NCBI RefSeq assembly: GCF_030817315.1
Contig: NZ_JAUSZF010000001.1
Coordinates: forward strand, 3,429,001 to 3,493,000
DNA length: 64,000 nt
Reading direction: 5' to 3'
Source: Sphingomonas faeni
Lineage (GTDB): Bacteria; Pseudomonadota; Alphaproteobacteria; Sphingomonadales; Sphingomonadaceae
In this document: piece by piece, positions 16,225-24,188 of the stretch
Position numbering within the stretch: the stretch's first letter is position 1
Layout: each line of letters begins with the position of its first letter
Translations under genes and position numbers: made by a program
Notes under the pieces: model-generated
Database searches by the model: none
What the model was told of the DNA's origin: nothing
The model's input: the letters and a program-made list of their open reading frames with translations, nothing else

Positions 16225-17369
16225 GCGCCATTCGGCAACAGGACTGGCTTTATGCAGCCATCGAGTTTTGCCGAGAAAAGGTGATAGGCGTCGGCGATAT
16301 CGGCCAATGGCACGCGGTGCGTAATCATCGCCTTGGGGTCGATACGTCCTTCCCGAATATGCTCGACGAGGCGCGGCAGCAGGCGCTTCACCGATGCCTG
16401 ATTGGCGCGCAGAGTGATGCCTTTGTTCACGACGTTACCGATCGGAACGATATTGCCGGTCGGACCATAAACTCCGACGATCGACACCACGCCGCCTTTC
16501 TTGACGGAGTTGATGGCCCAATGAAGCGCGATCGCGTTGCCCGCCTCCAGTTTCAGCTTGGTGCCGATCAGCGTTTGCAGGGCATTCCCCGCCGCGTCAC
16601 CGCCTACCGCATCGATACACACGTCCGCACCGAGAGAGTCTGTCTGCTTCTTCAGGAACACGACGATGTCGTCGATCTCGCGGAAATTGTAGACCTCCGC
16701 CGGGCAGTAGGTGCGGGCGAAATCGAGCCGGTATTCGATATGATCGATGACGATCACCCGCCCGGCACCGAACAACCATGCCGATCGCGCCGCCATCAGT
16801 CCGACGGGACCGGCACCGAAGACGACGACCGTATCGCCGGGGCGGATACCGCCCATTTCGGCAGCCTGATAGCCGGTCGGCACCACGTCCGTCAGCAGCA
16901 CGGCGTCGTCGGGATCCATCCAGTCGGGGATGACCATCGGCCCGACATCGGCATAGGGTACGCGGACATATTGGGCCTGACCGCCGTCATAGCCGCCAGC
17001 GGTATGCGAATAGCCGAAGATGCCGCCGACCGCAGTCGCTTGCGCGTTCGACTCATGGCAATTGCCGAACAGCCCTTGCTGGCAGAACTCGCATTTTCCG
17101 CACGCGATGTTGAACGGGACCAAGACATGATCGCCTGGTTTCAAGTTGCGAACCTCGGGCCCGACCTGCTCGACGACGCCGCAAAATTCGTGACCGAACG
17201 TCGTACCGACACGCGTATCGGGTACCATGCCGTGGTACAGATGAAGATCGGACCCGCAAATACACGACCGCGTAACCCGAACGATCGCATCCTCGGGATG
17301 GAGTATCGCCGGCATCGGCTTTTCATCGACACGAACCCGGTAAGGGCCACGATAATTCATTGCCAGCAT
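16221..17369 (-). CDS. zinc-dependent alcohol dehydrogenase (formaldehyde-dehydrogenase-like)
   Basis: A 382-residue medium-chain dehydrogenase. Catalytic zinc ligands are visible: Cys in 'CICGSD' (about 38), His-Glu in 'TFGHEFCG' (about 60), and the structural zinc cluster Cys-Gly-Lys-Cys-Glu-Phe-Cys with a later Cys (about 90-105). The Rossmann motif Gly-Ala-Gly-Pro-Val-Gly lies near residue 185. It belongs to the branch annotated as glutathione-dependent formaldehyde dehydrogenase-like and may detoxify aldehydes. The substrate cannot be read from sequence. It is co-transcribed with the hypothetical gene downstream, and a 16-bp palindrome lies about 105 bases upstream. Confidence 0.9.
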   Translation of the reverse strand: MLAMNYRGPYRVRVDEKPMPAILHPEDAIVRVTRSCICGSDLHLYHGMVPDTRVGTTFGHEFCGVVEQVGPEVRNLKPGDHVLVPFNIACGKCEFCQQGLFGNCHESNAQATAVGGIFGYSHTAGGYDGGQAQYVRVPYADVGPMVIPDWMDPDDAVLLTDVVPTGYQAAEMGGIRPGDTVVVFGAGPVGLMAARSAWLFGAGRVIVIDHIEYRLDFARTYCPAEVYNFREIDDIVVFLKKQTDSLGADVCIDAVGGDAAGNALQTLIGTKLKLEAGNAIALHWAINSVKKGGVVSIVGVYGPTGNIVPIGNVVNKGITLRANQASVKRLLPRLVEHIREGRIDPKAMITHRVPLADIADAYHLFSAKLDGCIKPVLLPNGA

Positions 17370-17472
17370 ACGCTGCTCCGGTTCGGTTCAGTATTGGCGA
17401 CTGACAGGATGTCCTGCTTCGTATCCTTTCAAAAGGAACAAGCGAACCCCGAGGTTCCTGGCTTTGCTGTAG

Positions 17473-17488
17473 GTTAAAACGTTTTTAC
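17473..17488. promoter_or_regulatory. near-perfect 16-bp palindrome, possible operator
   Basis: GTTAAAACGTTTTTAC is symmetrical except for one base pair and has a central CG. It lies in the 256-base gap between the alcohol dehydrogenase start (17369) and the stop of the second Crp gene (17626), where the dehydrogenase promoter should be. It could be an operator. The binding protein is unknown. Confidence 0.4.
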
Positions 17489-17625
17489 GGCAGCAAGTGC
17501 CGGGGTGGTTGAGCGAAGCGTATGGGCATTTGTACCTGAGCTGTCCGGCGCGATATCTCGAACTTGGAGAACGCCTGAAACATCATCAGAAGTGGAATCG
17601 CGCGCCCTTGCACCACGTCTCGCGG

Positions 17626-18345
17626 CTATCGGTGGCGCTTTTCCAGGTACAGATAGGCAGGGTCGAATTCCCCCGCGTGAGCAAGTCGATCCCAGTCAAG
17701 GATCGATACCTTGCCGTCCTGATACGTGACCAGCCCGCTGTCCCGAAGCTCTTTCAGGGTACGGTTGACGTGAACGTTGGTGAGGCCGGTGCAATCCCCG
17801 AGATCGGTCTGGGTCAGTCCGAGATGGTAGCTGAAGCCGTCGGTTAGCCCGACGATTTCGAGGCGAATGAACAGCTCGCAAAACAACGCCGCGATCTTGG
17901 CGCGTGCGGTCCGCCTGCCAAGCGAGATTTCCCATTCGCGGTGGATGGCGGCGTCGAGGTTCGTCGAGAACCAGTAGAGGCGGGTGAGATGCGGCGATTG
18001 CCGGGTTATTTCCGTCAGACCGGTATGCGGTACCGTCGCCACCCGGCACGGCGTGAGGGACATGATCGTATGATCGAGCCGCTTGAGGGTGAAGCTGTGG
18101 AGATCGGCGAAATCGCCGGCGACGTGAAGTTCGGTGATCTGGCGCTGTCCGTTGCGGAGATCCTTGTAGCGACACACTATGCCGTCGAGGAGCAGCGTGC
18201 TGTGCGTCAACTCGACCCCGGGCTTGATCATGACATAGTCGGCAGGGTAATCACGACATTCATCGATCGCTTGGCGAATTGCCTGCTCTTCTTCGACCGA
18301 AAGTTCGTCGCGCGCGCGCAACCTGGCGAAATGACGCTCTAGCAT
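17626..18345 (-). CDS. Crp/Fnr-family regulator (subfamily A, copy 2)
   Basis: A 239-residue regulator with an N-terminal cNMP-binding-like barrel (about 30-140) and a winged helix whose recognition helix reads 'GLTNVHVNRTLKEL', almost the same as in the copy at 21135. The tail 'GEFDPAYLYLEKRHR' again matches the subfamily. No Fe-S cysteines. It is a single gene, flanked by intergenic regions of 256 and 192 bases, and has no coupled partner. Confidence 0.9.
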   Translation of the reverse strand: MLERHFARLRARDELSVEEEQAIRQAIDECRDYPADYVMIKPGVELTHSTLLLDGIVCRYKDLRNGQRQITELHVAGDFADLHSFTLKRLDHTIMSLTPCRVATVPHTGLTEITRQSPHLTRLYWFSTNLDAAIHREWEISLGRRTARAKIAALFCELFIRLEIVGLTDGFSYHLGLTQTDLGDCTGLTNVHVNRTLKELRDSGLVTYQDGKVSILDWDRLAHAGEFDPAYLYLEKRHR

Positions 18346-18537
18346 AGTATGTCCTTAATCGACCGGCCTGATCTCCGCACCCCTTACGATTGCACGGGTG
18401 GCGACGTTGCCTGAAACAGACGCCCTTGCGATTGGGCGGTGGTTCGGCTTCGAATTCAATTCCGTCGGCGTCGGCAAGTCTCAAGAGTTAAAAGACGGGC
18501 GATGGCACCAACGTGTTACGAAACGCCCGTTTAAGGG

Positions 18538-18804
18538 TCAACGATGAAGCCCGGCCAAGCGGTCCAGCAAGCTGCGCGGCAACGCCATGTCCATCCTAAC
18601 GGTATCGACCACCGTGCCGTTACCATCGGCAATCGAAAAGCTGCGCACGCCGATATCGCGCTGGTCGAGGATGGCGGCCGCCCATAACTGCCGCGCCGCG
18701 CCGAGCGCCTCGTTTCGGGCCGCTGCGAGATCAGGCAGCTCGCTACCTTCATGGTCCTCGATCCGCTGAGTCCCATCATCGATGTGAAGGAAGTAACGAG
18801 GCAT
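18538..18804 (-). CDS. DUF6894 family protein (copy 1)
   Basis: An 88-residue protein with the DUF6894 pattern: Met-Pro-Arg-Tyr-Phe-Leu-His, a 'D-x-EGSELPDLAAARNEAL' segment, and a beta-rich end. The family is common in rhizobia and sphingomonads and has no established function. It follows a Crp-type gene (18847-19545) by 42 bases in the same orientation, the same pairing as the second DUF6894 gene at 19690. Confidence 0.8.
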   Translation of the reverse strand: MPRYFLHIDDGTQRIEDHEGSELPDLAAARNEALGAARQLWAAAILDQRDIGVRSFSIADGNGTVVDTVRMDMALPRSLLDRLAGLHR

Positions 18805-18846
18805 GGACCGGTATCCGTAAACAAAGCGGTGGGGTGGGCAGATGGT

Positions 18847-19545
18847 TCAGCGTAGCGGGCCGATCAAGCGATCATATTCTGCTTCGGGCACGCCGTAGCT
18901 GGTCCCTGCGAACGCCATGAGATCTGCGCGCTTGCGCACGGTTATCAGACCGCGCGTCGCCTTTATGAAGCCGAGGCCTTCGAGCGAGTGCAGGGCGATC
19001 GTGACACTCGGCCGGCGAACGCCGAGCATCAAGGCCAGGAAATCATGGGTAAGAGGAATCTCGTCGCCGTCCTGGCGATCGTGACTCATCAAAAGCCAGC
19101 GCGCCAGGCGCTCTTCGATCGTGTGGATCGCGTTCGACAAGGCCGTGTACGTGGTTTGCGTGGAGTACGCCTGGACATAGCGCAGCAGCAGATTCCGAAT
19201 GCTCGCGTTTTCATCCAGCGTCCGGCGAAGATCATCGCGGTCGATGCTGTGACCCGCACCGGCGACCTGCATGAAAATGCGGTGCGGGGTGCGATCGGCA
19301 TCGAGGAGGATAGGCACGCCGATCAGGCCGTCGCGCCCGGCAATGCCGACTTCGATACCCTGGTCGGTGCCCGACATGGCTATGATCGAACTCAGTCCGT
19401 TCTCGGGAAACCATACGCGCGTGATCGGTTCGTCGGGGGAAACGAGAACCCGGCCGCGATCAAGCTCCGACCACTGGAAATACGGGCGCAGCACCTCCTG
19501 GTCGGCAGGCGAGAGGGCACGAAGAAGTCGATTGTTAAAGACCAT
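18847..19545 (-). CDS. Crp/Fnr-family regulator (subfamily B, copy 1)
   Basis: A 232-residue regulator distinct from subfamily A: the sensing domain has 'VWFPENGLSSIIAMSG' and 'IEVGIAGRDGLIGV', and the DNA-binding domain has 'LTHDFLALMLGVRRPSVTIAL'. It ends 'GVPEAEYDRLIGPLR'. The same features recur in the gene at 19938, so the two are paralogues. Ligand unknown, and no Fe-S Cys. The GTG or ATG start at 19545 is followed downstream by a DUF6894 gene. Confidence 0.9.
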   Translation of the reverse strand: MVFNNRLLRALSPADQEVLRPYFQWSELDRGRVLVSPDEPITRVWFPENGLSSIIAMSGTDQGIEVGIAGRDGLIGVPILLDADRTPHRIFMQVAGAGHSIDRDDLRRTLDENASIRNLLLRYVQAYSTQTTYTALSNAIHTIEERLARWLLMSHDRQDGDEIPLTHDFLALMLGVRRPSVTIALHSLEGLGFIKATRGLITVRKRADLMAFAGTSYGVPEAEYDRLIGPLR

Positions 19546-19689
19546 AGCGGGGCCCTAGCGGCGCAATCTTTCGCGTCTGACGACCGGCATCGAAGCCGGT
19601 AGCTGTTTGAACTCGAACGAAGCTAGATGCTGATCGACGTATGCGCGAGAGGGGAGAGCCGTTTTGTTCGATATCTTACCAATCGCTCC

Positions 19690-19941
19690 TCAGGCGCTTG
19701 TAGGGAAACCGTCCGGTACGGCGTCGCCGAACGGTATGGTCAACAGCAGGTTGCCGATGTCATCGCTGATCCGGAACGCCGTGCCCAGCGGCGCGATCCC
19801 TGCCAACAGGGCAGCGGCGAGAAGCTGGCGCGCGGCCAGGATCGCCTCGCATCGTGCCGCGGCCAGGTCGGCGAGCTCGGTACCGTCTGGATCCTCTATG
19901 ATACCGGTCCCGATCTGCTGGTGCAGATAGAAGCGGCTCAA
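19690..19941 (-). CDS. DUF6894 family protein (copy 2)
   Basis: An 83-residue paralogue of the protein at 18538, sharing the 'YLHQ', 'DPDGTELADLAAARCEAI' and C-terminal strand pattern. Its ATG overlaps the stop of the upstream Crp gene (ATGA, 19938-19941), so the two are translationally coupled. This shows the pairing of DUF6894 with a subfamily B Crp gene is not accidental. Confidence 0.8.
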   Translation of the reverse strand: MSRFYLHQQIGTGIIEDPDGTELADLAAARCEAILAARQLLAAALLAGIAPLGTAFRISDDIGNLLLTIPFGDAVPDGFPTSA

Positions 19942-20654
19942 CTGAAAGGACCGATAAGGCGGCGGTACTCGGCTTCCGGGACACCGTACATGCCATCGGC
20001 AAACTCGACGAGAGCGTCACGGTCGACGATCTTGATGTTGCCGCGCCGGGCCCGGATGAACCCGTAGCCCTCGATCATGTGCAGCGCCGTCGTGACACTG
20101 GGTCGCTGTACCGCCAGCATGATCGCGAGAAACTCGTGCGTAAGGGCAATGTCGTCGCCGCTTACCCGGTCGTGGCACATCAGCAGCCATCGAGCGAGGC
20201 GTCCTTCGATCGACTGGCTGACGTTGGACAGCGCGGTGAAACTGGTCTGCGAAATGAACACGTGGATGAATCGCAGAATCGTCTCGTGCAACGAACGAGA
20301 CTCCCGGCAGGCGCTGCGGAGCGCATCGATCGCTACGCGGTAGCCGTCACCCTCGACCTGCACCATCGTCGTCTGGGGGCATTGATCGGCCCCGAGCAGG
20401 CACCCGAAGCCCGACAATCCCTCACGCCCGACAAGCCCCGCCTCGACCCGCCGACTGTCCGCCGTACTGATCACGATCGAACCAATGCCGCTGTTGAAGA
20501 AATGCGCGTGCGTGAACGGCATTCCTCCTTCGATGAGCACGATGCCCTTGGGCAGAGCGATGGGTTCGAGATGCGGCGCGATCGCGGCATAGCCATCAGC
20601 ATCGAGAACCGAGAGCAGGCAGTTCCGAACGAAGGATTGGGTCGGTTGCGGCAT
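19938..20654 (-). CDS. Crp/Fnr-family regulator (subfamily B, copy 2)
   Basis: A 238-residue paralogue of the regulator at 18847, sharing 'VEAGLVGREGLSG', 'LTHEFLAIMLAVQRPSVTTAL' and the tail 'GVPEAEYRRLIGP'. I start it at the ATG at 20654, preceded by AGGGGGC, because the 16 extra residues of the longer frame are not conserved in its paralogue. It is coupled to the DUF6894 gene downstream and divergent from the 92-residue gene at 20860. Confidence 0.88.
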   Translation of the reverse strand: MPQPTQSFVRNCLLSVLDADGYAAIAPHLEPIALPKGIVLIEGGMPFTHAHFFNSGIGSIVISTADSRRVEAGLVGREGLSGFGCLLGADQCPQTTMVQVEGDGYRVAIDALRSACRESRSLHETILRFIHVFISQTSFTALSNVSQSIEGRLARWLLMCHDRVSGDDIALTHEFLAIMLAVQRPSVTTALHMIEGYGFIRARRGNIKIVDRDALVEFADGMYGVPEAEYRRLIGPFS

Positions 20655-20859
20655 AAGCCCCCTGCTTGGCACGATGGGCGAAAGAAGCCAGCTTTCAGCC
20701 ACCTACGCCCGGAGACGCCCGCAGGTGATGAGACGTTGGTAGCCGATATCCGCATCGGCGTCAGCAATGGTCTCCGTCACCTATCGGACCAAACTCGGTT
20801 TAACGGTTGGCGACTCAGATAACATATGTTTCCTTAGCGTCGTCAGCTGGAGAAGTCCT

Positions 20860-21138
20860 ATGTTCGATAACGATTACAGCTACCTGGTAGCACGATTGGT
20901 GGTCGAACAGGACCGAACCCGTATTGCAACTTGTCCCGAAGCGGCGGTCGCGCATCGGAAATTGGCCGACGCTTATCTCGGGCGTCTGCAATCGATGATA
21001 TTGGCGCCCGATATGAACAGGAACGGCAGCGGTTCTGCGTCGCGCGCCCCGTCGCGGAATGCTGTTCATGGGGAAGGCGATATCGTTTCGAGCCCGAATA
21101 TGCGTAGAAAAGATGGTCGTAGGGATAATCCGTTGTGA
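20860..21138 (+). CDS. small hypothetical protein coupled to a Crp/Fnr gene
   Basis: A 92-residue protein starting at the ATG at 20860 with GGAGAAG upstream. The first 50 residues are a helical block ('SYLVARLVVEQDRTRIATC' and 'HRKLADAYLGRLQ') and the rest is polar and basic. Its TGA overlaps the GTG start of the next gene by 4 nt. No family recognised. The 205-base divergent region on its left contains a perfect AACATATGTT palindrome at 20821-20830. Confidence 0.6.
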   Translation: MFDNDYSYLVARLVVEQDRTRIATCPEAAVAHRKLADAYLGRLQSMILAPDMNRNGSGSASRAPSRNAVHGEGDIVSSPNMRRKDGRRDNPL

Positions 21139-21938
21139 TCGCGCTTGCCGACACACCTCACACTCCGCTGGAGCGAAGCGGGTTTCGGCCCGCGCGTCAT
21201 CTTCGCGATACCGAGCTTTGTCGCTCCCCCTTCCTTGCAGCGAAGGAACGGCGTGCCCTCGAGCAATCGGTTACGTGGTCAAAGCGGTTCGATCCGCAGA
21301 AGGACCTTATCTGCGAAGCCACGAACGCGGACGATCTTCTGATCGTCGCCAGCGGCTGGGCTTACCGCTACTCGTGCGTTGCCGACGGGGGCCGCCAGCT
21401 TACCGGGCTGGTCGTGCCCGGCGAAGTCGCCAATCTGGATACGCTGCTCTTCGATCAGGTCAGCTATAGCGTGCGAACGCTAACCGAGGCGACGATCGTC
21501 GCGCTGCCCCGATCCCAGGCGCTCGCTCTCGCCGATACGCATCCTGGCATCGCGCGGACCTTCACGGGCATGGCGATGGTCGAGAACGCGATCTCGCGAA
21601 AATGGATCGTATCGCTTGGTCGGCGACCGGCGCGCGCGCGCATCGCGCACCTGCTTTGCGAAATCGGTATTCGCCTCGGTGTCGAGGACGATACCGAGAT
21701 CACGTTCCCGTTCCCGTTGCGTCAGGAACAGATTGGCGACGTGCTCGGACTGACCAATGTTCACGTCAACCGGATGATCCGTCAGTTGCTGGCCAGCGGC
21801 TTGATCCAATTGTCCGATCGTGTGCTGACTATCCCCGACGTCGCGGCATTGCGGTATGTCGCCGGGTTCGATCCGTCTTATCTGCATATGGATCGCGTGA
21901 TCGATTCCGCCGCACGTCCGATAGCGGAGCCTATATGA
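21135..21938 (+). CDS. Crp/Fnr-family regulator (subfamily A, copy 3)
   Basis: A 267-residue regulator, GTG start at 21135 overlapping the previous stop (GTGA). It has the subfamily A recognition helix 'GLTNVHVNRMIRQL' and the 'FDPSYLHMDR' tail, with a 20-residue N-terminal extension and a short C-terminal extension relative to its relatives. It is the middle gene of a three-gene set with 4-nt overlaps: small protein, Crp regulator, histidine kinase. Confidence 0.9.
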   Translation: MIALADTPHTPLERSGFRPARHLRDTELCRSPFLAAKERRALEQSVTWSKRFDPQKDLICEATNADDLLIVASGWAYRYSCVADGGRQLTGLVVPGEVANLDTLLFDQVSYSVRTLTEATIVALPRSQALALADTHPGIARTFTGMAMVENAISRKWIVSLGRRPARARIAHLLCEIGIRLGVEDDTEITFPFPLRQEQIGDVLGLTNVHVNRMIRQLLASGLIQLSDRVLTIPDVAALRYVAGFDPSYLHMDRVIDSAARPIAEPI

Positions 21939-22618
21939 TCGGCGACCCGCATCGCTCGCGCGCGAGTTCGAAGGAGGCCGGCGCGGCCCGGCGATCCGTT
22001 CGGGACAGCGATCTCCTTCTCAGGGAGACCAATCATCGGTGTAGCAACGACCTGCAGCTTGTCGTCGGCCTGCTGTCCCTGCAGAGCCAGCGCGTGACGA
22101 GCCCCGAGGCGCGTCAGGCCCTGACCGACGCCGTGGAGCGCGTTACGATCCTGGCGCGCGCGCGCAGTACCATTCACGGTGATCAAAAGCCGTCGATCGA
22201 GGCTGCGCTACGCCAGGTCTGCGAGGCACTGCATGCGCAAGCGGAACTGCGGTCCATTCTAGTGTCCCTGCAGGTAACGGATCACGTCGATGGCCTGACG
22301 TCGGACGAGGTGACTGCGCTTGCCCTCGTCACGAACGAACTGGCCACGAATGCGATCAAGCACGCCTATAAGGACGGGAAGCCTGGACATATTCGCGTCA
22401 CGCTCGGCAGGGCAGCGAATGGCGATATCTCGATCGTCGTCGACGATGATGGCTTGCCGCTTCCCGAAATACTGCAGCCCAGTCAGGGCGGGCTTGGCTT
22501 GGGCTTGGCGCGACGTCTGACCGCGTCGATCGGCGGTCTTTTCATTCCCCCAACGACGGGGTCGAAGGCGTTCGAGCTTCGCGTCTCGGGGAAACTTCGC
22601 ATCGGCGAAGGCGGTTGA
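21935..22618 (+). CDS. HWE/HisKA_2-type histidine kinase without sensor domain
   Basis: A 227-residue kinase starting at ATG 21935, which overlaps the stop of the Crp gene (ATGA). The phosphoacceptor helix has 'ETNHRCSNDLQLVVGLLSLQ' (His near residue 31, Cys in place of the usual Val after Arg). The ATPase part has the N box 'NELATNAIKHAY', a 'VDDDG' G1 motif and a Gly-rich 'GGLGLGLARRL' G2 motif. There is no PAS or transmembrane region, so input probably comes from another protein, perhaps the Crp product. This kinase class often feeds the general stress response in alphaproteobacteria. Confidence 0.88.
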   Translation: MIGDPHRSRASSKEAGAARRSVRDSDLLLRETNHRCSNDLQLVVGLLSLQSQRVTSPEARQALTDAVERVTILARARSTIHGDQKPSIEAALRQVCEALHAQAELRSILVSLQVTDHVDGLTSDEVTALALVTNELATNAIKHAYKDGKPGHIRVTLGRAANGDISIVVDDDGLPLPEILQPSQGGLGLGLARRLTASIGGLFIPPTTGSKAFELRVSGKLRIGEGG

Positions 22619-22676
22619 AACCCTGCGGTCGCGAGGCTTGCCATGACGATATCGCACATGCTGCAGGAGTAGTGGA

Positions 22677-22841
22677 TTGACGAACATCCCCCCTGAAAAA
22701 GCACGGACGATGGCAAGCGAGATCGATCGGCTGATCGTGGTGGCGGACAGTCATAGCGACTTCGTGCTCAGCGCGCTTCTGTGCACGGCGCGTGACCATC
22801 TTGAGCCGCTCAAAGATCGGCAAGCGCCTCTCGAGCGCTGA
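22677..22841 (+). CDS. small hypothetical protein
   Basis: A 54-residue protein if started at the TTG at 22677, which has AGGAG at good spacing, or 43 residues from the ATG at 22710. It is a single amphipathic helical chain with several Asp and His and an Ala-Leu-Leu-Cys-Thr-Ala segment. It lies 58 bases after the kinase and 60 before the winged-helix gene, all on the plus strand, so it may be part of the same transcript. No family recognised. Confidence 0.45.
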   Translation: MTNIPPEKARTMASEIDRLIVVADSHSDFVLSALLCTARDHLEPLKDRQAPLER

Positions 22842-22900
22842 CTTGCAGCAATTTATCGTCGCGACATGCTCTTTGCCGGAGTGACGAATTTGAGAGGCCG

Positions 22901-23257
22901 GTGGTGATCGATAACGACCAGGTCGCCAATCTGGCGGCGTTGATGCTGTCATTCAGGCAGATGCGTACCGAGGAGTTTCCTCAGGCCCTGTTTGGCGAAC
23001 CGGGCTGGGAATATCTTCTCGAACTGTTCATCGCGGATGCCCGCGGTGTACGGATGACCGGGCGGCAGATTAGCGAGCGGGCACACATACCTTCGTCGGT
23101 CGCCTCGCGGTGGCTCATGTATCTTACCGCGGAAGGTCTCATCATTGGAGATGGCAGCGGGGATCTGGACGACGAATTGACTCTGTCGGGAACTGCGATG
23201 GAGAAAATGGAACGGCTGCTTCAGCGCGCACGCGTCTTGCAAAAAGACCTGCCCTGA
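22901..23257 (+). CDS. winged-helix (MarR-like) DNA-binding protein
   Basis: A 118-residue protein from a GTG at 22901 with GAGAGG upstream. The middle contains 'GRQISERAHIPSSVASRWLMYLTAEGLI', a clear helix-turn-helix with following wing, and ends with a Leu-rich dimerisation-like helix. Small proteins of this shape are frequent in sphingomonads. It may regulate the neighbouring cluster or respond to its kinase. Confidence 0.75.
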   Translation: MVIDNDQVANLAALMLSFRQMRTEEFPQALFGEPGWEYLLELFIADARGVRMTGRQISERAHIPSSVASRWLMYLTAEGLIIGDGSGDLDDELTLSGTAMEKMERLLQRARVLQKDLP

Positions 23258-23654
23258 ATCGGATCAATCGGCAAAGAGCGCTTGGTGAATGCCACTGCTT
23301 ACCATGGGACGGCCGCGGTGCTCGGCGAGTGGGCTGCGCCGTCATACCCGGCAGGCGCTTGAACGCGGACGCTACCCTCAACGCCCGAAGTGACGATCGC
23401 TCGATCATCATCAGGCGCGGCAACCGGCAAATACCGGCTCATTGCCTTCGAACGCCCGGTTATGGGTCGTCGTGCCGCCAAGTATGCGCCCGCAGTCTAA
23501 CTAATCTTCCTCGATTTGAACGGGGCCGGTGTGAACAGCTATTCGGTCTGCTAAAGGATAGCCTGATCGCAAACGATCGAACTTACGCGGATTTCGCAAC
23601 GGAGCGTCAGCCTATAAGCCGTAGGCATGAGTCCGAGAAACCGTATGTTACACG
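23258..23654. other. gene-free stretch
   Basis: About 400 bases with no credible gene. Open frames on both strands lack ribosome binding sites and have poor composition. It separates the regulatory cluster from a decayed gene and may hold the relics of a lost gene that I cannot identify. Confidence 0.4.
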
Positions 23655-23915
23655 TCAGTCCGTGTCACGGCACCTCCACGCGTCGTCCCGCAGAAACGCC
23701 GCCACGTTGTCCCCTAGCGCGGCGGTTGCGTAGCCGCCTTCCATCACGATCACGCTCGGCACGTCCAGCGCCGCCAGTAGGTTGAAATCGTCCCGCTGGA
23801 ACGCGAAGTGGAAGATTGAATCGTCGGCATGCCATCCGCTCCGGGGCATTTTCTTGTTTGCCGCAGGCACATAGCTCCGCATCGACACCAACTCGCCGCG
23901 CAGGTCGATCACCAC
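23655..23915 (-). pseudogene. remnant with histone-deacetylase-like C terminus
   Basis: The 86-codon frame contains 'ALDVPSVIVMEGGYATAALGDNVAAFL', which matches the conserved C-terminal strand and 'EGGY' loop of class II histone deacetylase / acetylpolyamine aminohydrolase proteins. The preceding 45 residues are unrelated to that family as far as I can tell, and the catalytic His-His and zinc-binding Asp/His motifs are absent. So this looks like a fusion or deletion scar joining an unknown sequence to the tail of a deacetylase gene. A real small protein of unknown function cannot be excluded. Confidence 0.4.
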
Positions 23916-24188
23916 ACTCTCGATGAGTTTTGCTGCACAGCCGTCGCCTCAGATCGGACAGCGACATCGTTCCACCGAAGTATCGACTACCGTCGCTCTC
24001 TGCCCGAAGCGTTCCGGTAGAACCAAGCGTAGTAGGTTTCAGTGACCAAACGCCGGCCATAGCCGTCTGTTCGCAACTCGGACAACATAGTCGGCCCGGC
24101 ATGGACAAGCGTGCGTCCTTTGAAGCAACCAATCGATTGGTCAAACGATAGGATTCGCAAGCAAAGAACCGCGCTCTTTGAAGCCCTG

